Source: JAFMPW01 sp041743085
GTDB lineage: Bacteria; Bacteroidota; Bacteroidia; Flavobacteriales; Flavobacteriaceae
Assembly: GCA_041743085.1 (NCBI GenBank)
Contig: JBGTNL010000102.1
Coordinates: forward strand, 1-64,000
DNA length: 64,000 nt
Direction of reading: 5' to 3'
The notes beneath the pieces were generated by a model that had not been told where the DNA came from, did no database searches, and saw nothing but the letters and a program-made list of their open reading frames with translations. The translations under genes and the position numbers were made by a program. Shown here one piece after another: positions 54,673-62,779 of this stretch. Numbering within the stretch: position 1 is the stretch's first letter; each line of letters begins with the position of its first letter.

Positions 54673-54833
54673 GAAGTGATTTAAACTTTTTGGATTGAAG
54701 CGAAAATTGATGGTTTTGTGCCCAGGTGAAGGCTTTTTTGAGCTGTATAGCAGGGCTACGGAGCAAGAAAAAGACAAAATATGGGCGTAAAACGGCAATT
54801 TTTTAGCCAATTTGTAAAAGCTTAAATCACTTC
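54673..54833 (+). mobile_element. MITE-like element, 161 bp, copy 2
   Basis: Inverted relative to 32-192 and matching it at about 94% of positions by eye over the same length. The inverted ends GAAGTGATTTAAACTTTT and its complement differ at one position of 18. A possible 3-base ATA duplication flanks it. It sits between two TIM-barrel genes. Confidence 0.8.
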
Positions 54834-54909
54834 ATAGCAAGAATAGCTCAGGCAGGTAATGGACTTTCTTATACATAAACATTAATAACTTTAATCTCAG
54901 AAAATAATC

Positions 54910-55785
54910 ATGAAAAATGCATTAATTAAAACAACCGTCGGACTTTTGTTTGTTTCTCTTTTTTTGGCAGGAACTTTCAAAGGCATTTCGCAGGACAAAT
55001 TGGGAGGCCTGGCGCTTTATACAGTTAGGGATGATATGGCCACCAATGCCAGAGCTACCCTGCAGGCAGTTGCCGATGCCGGTTATAAAAACGTAGAAGC
55101 CGCCGGCTATAACGAGGGGAAGTTTTACGACATGGCTCCGGCCGATTTTAAAAAATTACTCGCCGGGATGGGCCTTACCCCTATCAGCACCCATCAGGGA
55201 AGCGTAACGCTGGATAATGCTGATGCTATGATCGCTGATGTAAAGGCCGCAGGATTCAAATACTTTGTAATCCCCGTACCTCCCATGGGTCTTTTTAAGT
55301 TTGATCCGGAAAACCAGACAATGGGTATGACCGGTGGGGCAGCCAACCTCGCTGAAATACTGACTACGCTCGGGAAAAAATGCAAAAAAGCCGGACTCGA
55401 ATTATTGTATCATAACCATGATTTTGAATTTAAAAAGGACAAAGACGGTATCGTCACAATTGATTACCTATTGGAGCATACGGATCCAAAATTTGTAAAT
55501 TTTCAAATGGATATTTATTGGGTGACTAAGGCCGGGGCTGATCCTGTAGCCTATTTTGAAAAATATCCGGGACGGTTTAAAATATGGCACGTGAAGGATA
55601 TGGACGATGAGGGAAAATTTGCTCCGGTAGGGAAGGGGAATATCGATTTTTCCAGGATTCTGGCCAACAAAAAGCTTTCGGGCATGAAGTATTACATGGT
55701 AGAGCAGGACAAAACCTTTACAATGACCCCTCTTGAGGCTATAAAAGTAAGTCATAAAGCCCTTGCGCAAATCGGTTTTAAATAG
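54910..55785 (+). CDS. exported TIM-barrel sugar isomerase/epimerase-like protein
   Basis: A 291-residue protein with a signal peptide (MKNALIKTTVGLLFVSLFLAGTFKGISQ). The TIM-barrel signature set is ELLYHNHDFEFKKD, VNFQMDIYWVTKAGADP, RFKIWHVKDMDDEG and YYMVEQDKTF. It is related to the 53609-54580 protein but clearly not a recent duplicate. It should act in the periplasm on a sugar or keto sugar. An inserted MITE-like element separates the two genes, so a once-joint operon may have been broken. Confidence 0.88.
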   Translation: MKNALIKTTVGLLFVSLFLAGTFKGISQDKLGGLALYTVRDDMATNARATLQAVADAGYKNVEAAGYNEGKFYDMAPADFKKLLAGMGLTPISTHQGSVTLDNADAMIADVKAAGFKYFVIPVPPMGLFKFDPENQTMGMTGGAANLAEILTTLGKKCKKAGLELLYHNHDFEFKKDKDGIVTIDYLLEHTDPKFVNFQMDIYWVTKAGADPVAYFEKYPGRFKIWHVKDMDDEGKFAPVGKGNIDFSRILANKKLSGMKYYMVEQDKTFTMTPLEAIKVSHKALAQIGFK

Positions 55786-55847
55786 CCTGTTCTTCAGGAG
55801 ATAATAAATTTTTAGTACAGATTTAAGGTATCAAATAGCAAAGACAA

Positions 55848-56139
55848 ACTAAACCACTCTCCTATGAATTAAAAATCCATGCCTGTCCGTCCTATGGGGG
55901 AGATTTGGATACGCAAGGAAATTGCCCGCCTGAACGCCAGCCCGACAAGTCGTTCTGGCGGGGCACGGGCAGGCTTTTGTTAAATGTTAATCGTTAATAG
56001 TTGATATCTTACCATTAACGGTTAACCAATAACTATTAACCTATTCGAAAAAAGTTTTTAGAAACTGGAAGTCCTGCACTAAAGTGCTTACCTGCTTGCG
56101 GCAGGCAGGGTTTCAACTGACGACTGTGACCAATGAAAT
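55848..56139. repeat. modular intergenic repeats, copy at 56 kb
   Basis: Module 1 (ACTAAACC at 55848, then a perfect 26-bp match at 55872-55897 with 44407-44432) is followed by module 2 at 56015-56139, which matches 41503-41640 almost throughout, with the hairpin CCTGCTTGCGGCAGGCAGG at 56091-56109. The rest of this 554-base gap (to 56339) is AT-rich and holds no recognisable gene. Confidence 0.75.
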
Positions 56140-56339
56140 TAACCGAACCACTACGGATTAAAAATCCCGGGTTTATGTAAGCAGTGCATTGCAGTGGTTC
56201 TTAAATATGAAGTTATTTGTTATATGGTCTGAATGCGATAACGCAATAATTGATAACATGATAAACGCTAAAATCGTAATGTCTACAGACACTAAAGTCT
56301 TGAAATAAAAGTGCCTCGTTCTGCTTATAACTGAGACTA

Positions 56340-57710
56340 ATGAAGAGAAAAGAATTTATCAAAACGTCAGTGGCATTTGCGGCCGGATCTGCTTTGGTGC
56401 CCGTACTGTCCTGCAAACAGGAGAAAAAAGAAGTAATGACAGCGCTTGAACCTGTAAGAAAAAACTGGGCGGGGAATTATGTGTATAAAGCCAAAAATTT
56501 ATTTGAACCTACAACCGTAGAAGAGGTCCAGGCCCTGATCAAAAAATCGGATACCCAGAAGGCTTTAGGATCCCGTCATTGTTTCAATGATATCGCCGAC
56601 AATCCGCTGAACCAGATTTCGACAAAAAATCTTAAAGGTGTGGTGGGTATAGACGAAAAAGCAATGAAGGTAACCGTTGGATCGGGCACAAAATATGGCG
56701 ATTTTGCCCCCGAACTTCACAAAAAAGGCTATGCTTTGCACAATTTGGCTTCGCTACCCCATATTTCGGTTGCGGGCGCCTGTGCCACCGCAACGCATGG
56801 TTCCGGTGCTACCAATGGAAATCTGGCCACAGGGGTCGCTGCCCTGGAGTTGGTGACGGGCAATGGCGAAATTGTGAACCTGGACAGGGACACGGACGGA
56901 GCTGTGTTTAATGGTATCGTCGTCAATTTAGGCGCCCTGGGGATCATTACAAAGGTAACCCTGGACATCCAAAAAACTTTTGAAGTTCGGCAGGACGTTT
57001 TTCAGGACTTACCCCTGGAATCCTTGAAGGATCATTTTGATGCTATCCTATCCAGTGGCTATAGCGTGAGTTTATTTACAGATTGGCAAAATCAGCTGGT
57101 GAGCCAGGTGTGGGTCAAAAGAAGGCTAGATGATGAAATTAAAGCGCTGGGTAAGGATTTTTATGGCGCAAAAGCCGCCGTTAAAAACCTGCATCCCATA
57201 ACCAGGATTTCGGCTGAAAACTGCACAGAGCAAATGGGTGTTGCCGGTCATTGGTATGACCGACTACCGCATTTTAAGATGGGTTTTACCCCTAGCAGTG
57301 GGGAAGAATTGCAATCCGAATTTTTTGTTCCTTATGAACAGGCCCTGGACGCTATTCTGGCACTTGAACAAAAAAGGGAGCAACTGTTTCCTCAACTGAT
57401 GATTACCGAAATAAGGACCATCGCGGCAGATAACTTATGGATGAGTCCGTGTTACGGGCAAGATTGCGTTGCTATACATTTTACATGGAAACAAAATCCC
57501 AGAGAGGTAGGAGCCATTATTACAATGATAGAGGCCGAACTGGAACCGTTCAAAGCACGCCCGCATTGGGGCAAACTATTTACCATGGATCCTTCCGTTC
57601 TGGCATCGAGCTATGAAATGTTGCCCGATTTTGTAGAATTGGCGAAGAAGTTCGATTCCCGAGGGAAATTTAAAAACGATTTTCTGACACAGAATATTTA
57701 CCAAGGGTAG
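56340..57710 (+). CDS. FAD-dependent alditol/lactone oxidase (AldO/GULO-type)
   Basis: A 456-residue flavoprotein. It starts MKRKEFIKTSVAFAAGSALV and reaches LSCKQEKK, a Tat-like signal ending in a lipobox (Cys25). The PCMH FAD-binding domain (about 45-220) has QKALGSRHCFNDIADN, where the His of GSRH is the covalent-FAD site in alditol oxidases, and HISVAGACATATHGSG. The C-terminal ALO-like domain has MITEIRTIAADNLWMSPCYG and PHWGKLFTMDP. It probably oxidises a sugar alcohol or aldonolactone, using oxygen or another acceptor. It is followed 19 bases on by a carboxylesterase gene. Confidence 0.92.
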   Translation: MKRKEFIKTSVAFAAGSALVPVLSCKQEKKEVMTALEPVRKNWAGNYVYKAKNLFEPTTVEEVQALIKKSDTQKALGSRHCFNDIADNPLNQISTKNLKGVVGIDEKAMKVTVGSGTKYGDFAPELHKKGYALHNLASLPHISVAGACATATHGSGATNGNLATGVAALELVTGNGEIVNLDRDTDGAVFNGIVVNLGALGIITKVTLDIQKTFEVRQDVFQDLPLESLKDHFDAILSSGYSVSLFTDWQNQLVSQVWVKRRLDDEIKALGKDFYGAKAAVKNLHPITRISAENCTEQMGVAGHWYDRLPHFKMGFTPSSGEELQSEFFVPYEQALDAILALEQKREQLFPQLMITEIRTIAADNLWMSPCYGQDCVAIHFTWKQNPREVGAIITMIEAELEPFKARPHWGKLFTMDPSVLASSYEMLPDFVELAKKFDSRGKFKNDFLTQNIYQG

Positions 57711-57729
57711 AATACTTAAAGATCAAAAT

Positions 57730-59346
57730 ATGAACAAATCGATTATAATTACGAGCATAGTTGGACTAATGTTCACTGTATCCAATCTATGCGGGCAGGG
57801 AATCACCACGGGTGAAGATGTGGCCGTAACCAATACGGAATCCGGGAAAGTGCGGGGCTACATCCATGAAGGTATTTTTACCTATAAAGGTATCCCCTAT
57901 GCGCAGGCCGAACGTTTTGTAGCGCCATCAAAGCCAACACCCTGGGAAGGTGTAAGAAGTTCTACTGCCTATGGGCCGGTGGCTCCCTTACTGACACCAA
58001 CGACTACCGTGCAGGACGAAGCCGAGTTTGTATTTGATCACGACTGGGGGTACACCAATGAAGATTGTTTGCGGGTGAATGTGTGGACCCCGGGAATAAG
58101 TGACGGAAAAAAGAGACCGGTGCTGTTCTGGATCCACGGGGGTGGGTTTACCGCTGGGTCCAGCCAGGAATTGCCCGCCTACGATGGGGAAAACTTAAGC
58201 AAAAAGGGAGATGTTGTTGTGGTGTCCATCAATCACCGTTTGAATGTGCTTGGATTCCTGGATTTATCCGCTTACGGCGAAAAATACAAGCATTCTGCAA
58301 ACGCCAGCATATTGGATATGGTAGCGGCCCTGGAATGGGTAAAAACCAATATTTCAAATTTCGGGGGCGACCCGGGGAATGTCACCATTTTCGGGCAATC
58401 CGGTGGCGGGGCTAAGGTAAATACGCTCATGGCTATGCCTAAGGCAAAAGGCTTGTTTCATAAAGCAATTAATCAGAGCGGTTCTTTCAGGACAGAAATA
58501 TTGGAGAAGGAAGATACCCAAAGCATTGCGGCCGAAACACTGGCCATCTTAGGTCTTGAGGGATCAGAGGTGGATAGCCTTCAGCATATTCCTTTTCCCA
58601 TTTTAAGCGAGGCAAGCAGTAAGGCTTTAAAAGTTGTTGAGGAAAGAAGGAAAAGGGCAGGTAAACCTTCCATCGGATTTGGTTTGAGCTGGGGGCCAAG
58701 CCGCAATGGGGAAGACATCCCTTACCAGGTATTTTCGGAAGAGGCGTTCGAATTGTCGAAGGATATACCCTTACTGATAGGAACAGTAAAAAACGAGTTT
58801 GCCCCTTTTCAGAATGCGAATATGCAAAAGGCATCTGTGGAAGAGGTGATGGCCGTAATTAATGAACGATACGGAGAGAAAGCAGATTCCTATGTAGCAG
58901 CGGTAAAGAAGGCCTATCCTGACGACACAGCGCCATCCGATCTGTTAGATGTGGACACGATGTTCAGGCCGGGTGCGGTGGCGCAGGCAAATGCGAAAGC
59001 CGCCATGAAAGACGGTGCCCCCGTTTATATGTACCTGTTTACCTGGCAATCTCCCGTATTCGATGGCAAGTACAAAGCGGTTCATTGTATTGAACTGCCC
59101 TTTGTGTTTGATAATATTGAAAGAGGCAAAAACATGACTGGCGGGGGAAAAGAGGCGCACGCACTGGCTGATAAAGTAAGCCTGGCCTGGATCAGTTTTG
59201 CGAAAACCGGGGATCCTAATCATTCCGGTTTGCCGGAATGGCCATCGTATAACAGTACTAATACTGCTACGATGCATTTGGACAACAGCTGTACGGTACA
59301 GCCGCAAATGGACAAGGAGTTGTTTGCCGTGGTAAGTGGGAAATAA
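57730..59346 (+). CDS. secreted type B carboxylesterase
   Basis: A 538-residue alpha/beta hydrolase with a signal peptide (MNKSIIITSIVGLMFTVSNL). Type B blocks: YKGIPYAQAERFVAPSKPTP, the oxyanion segment VLFWIHGGGFTAGSSQELP, the nucleophile elbow TIFGQSGGGAKVNTL and a C-terminal AVHCIELPFVFDN with the probable catalytic His. It is a second copy of the family in this region (other at 51138-52781), with different nucleophile surroundings (GQSGG rather than GESAG). It is coupled to the alditol-oxidase-like gene by a 19-base gap. Confidence 0.93.
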   Translation: MNKSIIITSIVGLMFTVSNLCGQGITTGEDVAVTNTESGKVRGYIHEGIFTYKGIPYAQAERFVAPSKPTPWEGVRSSTAYGPVAPLLTPTTTVQDEAEFVFDHDWGYTNEDCLRVNVWTPGISDGKKRPVLFWIHGGGFTAGSSQELPAYDGENLSKKGDVVVVSINHRLNVLGFLDLSAYGEKYKHSANASILDMVAALEWVKTNISNFGGDPGNVTIFGQSGGGAKVNTLMAMPKAKGLFHKAINQSGSFRTEILEKEDTQSIAAETLAILGLEGSEVDSLQHIPFPILSEASSKALKVVEERRKRAGKPSIGFGLSWGPSRNGEDIPYQVFSEEAFELSKDIPLLIGTVKNEFAPFQNANMQKASVEEVMAVINERYGEKADSYVAAVKKAYPDDTAPSDLLDVDTMFRPGAVAQANAKAAMKDGAPVYMYLFTWQSPVFDGKYKAVHCIELPFVFDNIERGKNMTGGGKEAHALADKVSLAWISFAKTGDPNHSGLPEWPSYNSTNTATMHLDNSCTVQPQMDKELFAVVSGK

Positions 59347-59624
59347 GAATAACCCAAAACCGGGCGAAAAGTTAAATAATACCTTTTCAAAAGTTGGATT
59401 TTATGCCAATTACATTATAGCAACCATGTCTTAACTTCCTATATTTATAGATATATTAATTGCGGGAATGGCCTTCTGGCCTTCCTCCACCAAAAGGAAG
59501 GTGGGTTTTAAAGTGGACTAAAACCAAACCAGACATTCCCAATGCGAACTTATTATCTTTATAAGGGTAATATATATACACTTGATGGAATGTTCGCTAT
59601 GAAGACGATCCTAACATAAATCAC

Positions 59625-60083
59625 ATGATATTCCCGCTAAAAGTGCTTCTTTCTTACGCACATGAAGACGAAGACCTTAAAAAAAGGCTGGATGTGCATT
59701 TAACATCACTTAAACGCAGCGGTAAAATAAAAACATGGAGCGATCGGATGATTGTACCGGGAACGGAATGGAATAATACGATTAAAAATGAACTGATTAC
59801 CGCCGACATTATTTTGCTGCTGATTAGCGCGGATTTTCTCGCATCTGAGTATATCTGGAAAGTTGAAATTGTAAAAGCCATGGAAAGGCATAGTAACCAT
59901 GAAGCAATAGTTATTCCCATATTCCTTAGGCCCTGTGATTGGAATGATATGCCATTTTCCCCAATTCAGGGATTGCCAAAAGACGGTATTCCCGTAACTG
60001 AATTTAGTGACAGGGAAATGGCTTTTTTGCAAATTGCACAGGGGATCCGAAGAGTTGTTGAGAAAATTGAAACTAATTTTTGA
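59625..60083 (+). CDS. TIR-domain protein
   Basis: A 152-residue protein that is almost entirely one TIR domain. It begins KVLLSYAHEDEDLKKRLDVH (box 1-like), then IVPGTEWNNTIKNELITADI and LLLISADFLASEYIWKVEIV. Glu81 in WKVEI lies where catalytic glutamates of bacterial TIR NADases are found, following Ser74. The C-terminus (MAFLQIAQGIRRVVEKI) is the usual last helix. Possible roles are NAD cleavage in defence or protein-protein signalling. No Thoeris ThsA, pAgo or CBASS partner is seen nearby. The next gene, 172 bases on, is an exported protease. Confidence 0.93.
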   Translation: MIFPLKVLLSYAHEDEDLKKRLDVHLTSLKRSGKIKTWSDRMIVPGTEWNNTIKNELITADIILLLISADFLASEYIWKVEIVKAMERHSNHEAIVIPIFLRPCDWNDMPFSPIQGLPKDGIPVTEFSDREMAFLQIAQGIRRVVEKIETNF

Positions 60084-60255
60084 TTGAAAATAACTACATT
60101 TTGCATCTTAGAGAATGTATTCTGTGTCAGAAATATTCACTACTTTAGTGACAAAGGATGTATAATTCCCTCTAGTTCTCTCGGATGGTTAGGAGTCTTT
60201 TCAGCACATCGATAGACTCCCAGGTTATTGTTTGGTTTGACCCTTAAAGCATTGG

Positions 60256-61278
60256 ATGAATACTTCTATTCACATCGTCCGACTAGTACTGTTTTTTCTA
60301 CTAGTCGACCTGGCTGCCCAGAAGAATCCTGATGAGTTCATTGTAAAGATCACTGGCTATAGCGGTGGAGTGGAAATTGGAGCCGGTATTATAACCGGAT
60401 TCAATGAACTGGATAGGGAAGTATTTCTGATTACTGCGCTTCATGTAGTCGAAGAAACTGACAGTCTTCTTGTTGAGTTTAGCCAAAATAGAAGGGAATT
60501 CCCCGCTACCATCTTCAAGGTAAAACCGGAATTGGATCTTGCCGTACTTCAAGTGAAGATTCGGAATACCGACATTGAATTCAGGGATCTCGTGGTGGCA
60601 GAAACTTCAGATTTCAGATTAAGCCTTGTAAAAATTATTGGGCATCCTCAGGGAAGTTCCTGGATAACGCGACTTAATAAATTCTTAGCACCACTTGACC
60701 GCAATAATTTTACCGTAAGTAATGAAATGGTCACAAAGGGTTTTTCCGGGGGAGGTGTTTTCACTAAGAACGACAGGCTTATGGGCATGATAGTAGAAAA
60801 TAGGTCTCAGGACGCCCTGGTAGTTGATATACTCGCCATTGTTTCCCTGTTGAATGAATGGAAGGTGGAAACAAATTTATTGACCCGGCCGAAATTGAAA
60901 CTAGAAACCGCCGCTATTATGGGCGCCGGAACAGCCGGAGTCATTTATTCTTTGGTTGGTTTAGAAAAGAAGTCAAAGGACCAGTATTCCATCTACGAAG
61001 ATCATCGATTTTCCAATGATCCCATTTACACAGATCTGGGTATGACAAGAGAGGAAGTGTTTCAGGATGCTGAGTCAAAACATAAAACGGCGATCATAGT
61101 GGGTGCCGTCAGCGGGGTTGTCCTGGCCGTAGGTTCCTATATGCTGATCAGAAAACTAAGCAAAAGGAAAAATGAAAAAAGGCACGATGGCCTGGTAGTG
61201 GTTCCTCATTTTAATATGCCCGACTATGCCTTGTCATCCGGGAATGCGGTTTCCTTTGGTGTCACTATACAATTTTAG
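60256..61278 (+). CDS. exported trypsin-like serine protease with two-helix C-terminal module
   Basis: A 340-residue protein with a signal peptide (about 1-21, LLVDLAAQ). The trypsin-like domain has FLITALHVVEE (His63), PELDLAVLQV (Asp94) and KGFSGGGVF (Ser164), a complete triad, and HPQGSSW upstream of it. Two hydrophobic helices follow at about 218-236 and 278-298, separated by a Tyr/Asp-rich stretch (IYEDHRFSNDPIYTDLG). A very basic patch (RKLSKRKNEKRH) and a short final strand ending GVTIQF close the protein. This C-terminal layout recurs, from memory, in other Bacteroidota surface or caspase-like proteins. It is followed 3 bases later by the propeller lipoprotein gene. Confidence 0.85.
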   Translation: MNTSIHIVRLVLFFLLVDLAAQKNPDEFIVKITGYSGGVEIGAGIITGFNELDREVFLITALHVVEETDSLLVEFSQNRREFPATIFKVKPELDLAVLQVKIRNTDIEFRDLVVAETSDFRLSLVKIIGHPQGSSWITRLNKFLAPLDRNNFTVSNEMVTKGFSGGGVFTKNDRLMGMIVENRSQDALVVDILAIVSLLNEWKVETNLLTRPKLKLETAAIMGAGTAGVIYSLVGLEKKSKDQYSIYEDHRFSNDPIYTDLGMTREEVFQDAESKHKTAIIVGAVSGVVLAVGSYMLIRKLSKRKNEKRHDGLVVVPHFNMPDYALSSGNAVSFGVTIQF

Positions 61279-61281
61279 ACG

Positions 61282-62760
61282 ATGAAAAAGCCAGTAAATT
61301 GTTTGTTCATTTTCCTGCTTATCTTCCTGTTGGGAAGTTATTCATGTGAATTGGATAAAATAGATCCATGCCCCTGTATTACGTCCATCTCACCTTCCAC
61401 TGCCCGCACCGGAGAGACCGTTACCTTAAGCGGGGAGTTTGTCAATTTTGACGCATCCAAGGACAGAATTACCATAGATGGTATGGAAGTTGTGCCCGAG
61501 GACGTTTTTGGCAATGATATAAAAGTGAAACTGCCAGCGGGTATTGATGAGCTCAAAGTATCTGTGGTAGTGAATATAGGCGGATGTAATTCCAACGCCC
61601 TTGAAAGCTGTGAGAGTTCCTTTGAGTACAAGGCTGCTATGGCGACGGCAATTAATAAAAATACTGGGGATAAAGAAGACACTCTTATTATTACGGGAAG
61701 CAATTTTCGGGATGATGAAGCTCAAAACAGTGTGCTATTTGGTAGTGTTCCTGGTACTATTTATTCAGCTATGGAAGATCGGTTGGTGGTACTTGTTCCC
61801 GTAGGTGCGGAGACAGGTGACGTCAGCGTCATCGTTGATGGATTTAAAACCATTGCCGGAGAGTTCACTTACTTTTACAGTATAGTGGAGCAGAGTGTAG
61901 AGGTCCTTGGCACGAGTTGTGCCATTCCAAATTTTGATCGTCCCACAGGAATTGTTGCCGATGCAGACGGCAATGTATTTGTAGCTGATGAACAAGCCAA
62001 TCAGATATTTAGAATAGATGCGATTACCGGTATGAAGGAAAGCTTCGCCGGAGATGTAGCCGGAACGCCGGGGGACAACCCAATTGAAACCGATCTTTCA
62101 AACTCAAAATTCAATAGACCCTGGGATATCGCCTTAGACAAAGATGAGAATAAGTACATTGCGGATTTTGCCAATGGCAAACTTCGAAAAATAGAGACGG
62201 ACCGGGTTTCTACCATTGCCGATGGAATTATAGGGCCGCTTTCCGTGGCCGTAAATCAAAATAATGATGTGTTTTTTTTACATATTACAAACACCATAAA
62301 GATGCTTCCCAGTGGAGGTGGAACTTTTCAGGATTATGCGGATGGCTTTAACAATCCCACAGGGTTATTTGTCGCTGAGAATGGCGATGTGTATGTGGCA
62401 GATACACAAAATCACAAAATAAAGTATGTGGAAGCCGCGACCGGTAATGTAATTGATCTGGCCGGAGACGGAGATCCGGCATTTGAGAATGGACCCGTTG
62501 GAACCGCTTCTTTCAACACTCCAAGGGATGTACTCTTTGATGACCGGGATAATATTTTTGTCGCGGATACCGGGAATAACAGGGTTCGGGTCATAACCCC
62601 TACCGGTTATGTTTATACATTATATGGAAGTGAAAGTTCGAGTTGTCTCGGTGGGCTAAATAAACCCTGGAGTATTGCCATTCATGAAACGTTACAACAA
62701 TTAACATTATTCGTGGCAGACACAGAAAACGGTGTTGTTAAAAAAATGATTTATGAATGA
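61282..62760 (+). CDS. IPT/TIG and NHL-propeller lipoprotein
   Basis: A 492-residue lipoprotein (MKKPVNCLFIFLLIFLLGSYSC). Two IPT/TIG Ig-like domains come first (about 33-115, SISPSTARTGETVTLSGEF; and about 118-200, TLIITGSNF). A six-blade NHL propeller follows (about 205-492) with repeats FDRPTGIVADADGNVFVAD, FNRPWDIALDKDENKYIAD, FNNPTGLFVAENGDVYVAD, FNTPRDVLFDDRDNIFVADT and LNKPWSIAIHE. It is a surface or periplasmic binding protein rather than an enzyme. Only 3 bases separate it from the protease gene, so the two are co-translated. Confidence 0.9.
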   Translation: MKKPVNCLFIFLLIFLLGSYSCELDKIDPCPCITSISPSTARTGETVTLSGEFVNFDASKDRITIDGMEVVPEDVFGNDIKVKLPAGIDELKVSVVVNIGGCNSNALESCESSFEYKAAMATAINKNTGDKEDTLIITGSNFRDDEAQNSVLFGSVPGTIYSAMEDRLVVLVPVGAETGDVSVIVDGFKTIAGEFTYFYSIVEQSVEVLGTSCAIPNFDRPTGIVADADGNVFVADEQANQIFRIDAITGMKESFAGDVAGTPGDNPIETDLSNSKFNRPWDIALDKDENKYIADFANGKLRKIETDRVSTIADGIIGPLSVAVNQNNDVFFLHITNTIKMLPSGGGTFQDYADGFNNPTGLFVAENGDVYVADTQNHKIKYVEAATGNVIDLAGDGDPAFENGPVGTASFNTPRDVLFDDRDNIFVADTGNNRVRVITPTGYVYTLYGSESSSCLGGLNKPWSIAIHETLQQLTLFVADTENGVVKKMIYE

Positions 62761-62779
62761 ACCGATTATGGTCAAAAGT

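Noticed and set aside
54673..54833. 161-bp repeat as a short protein-coding gene
   Set aside because: Two overlapping frames are partly open but neither has a start codon, and both copies are bounded by inverted repeats rather than gene signals.
41503..56139. Intergenic hairpin repeats as a CRISPR array
   Set aside because: Copies are single, thousands of bases apart, of uneven length, without regular spacers or cas genes.
59625..60083. TIR gene as part of a Thoeris, CBASS or short Argonaute system
   Set aside because: None of the required partners (ThsA-like NADase, cyclase, pAgo) is encoded beside it in the window.
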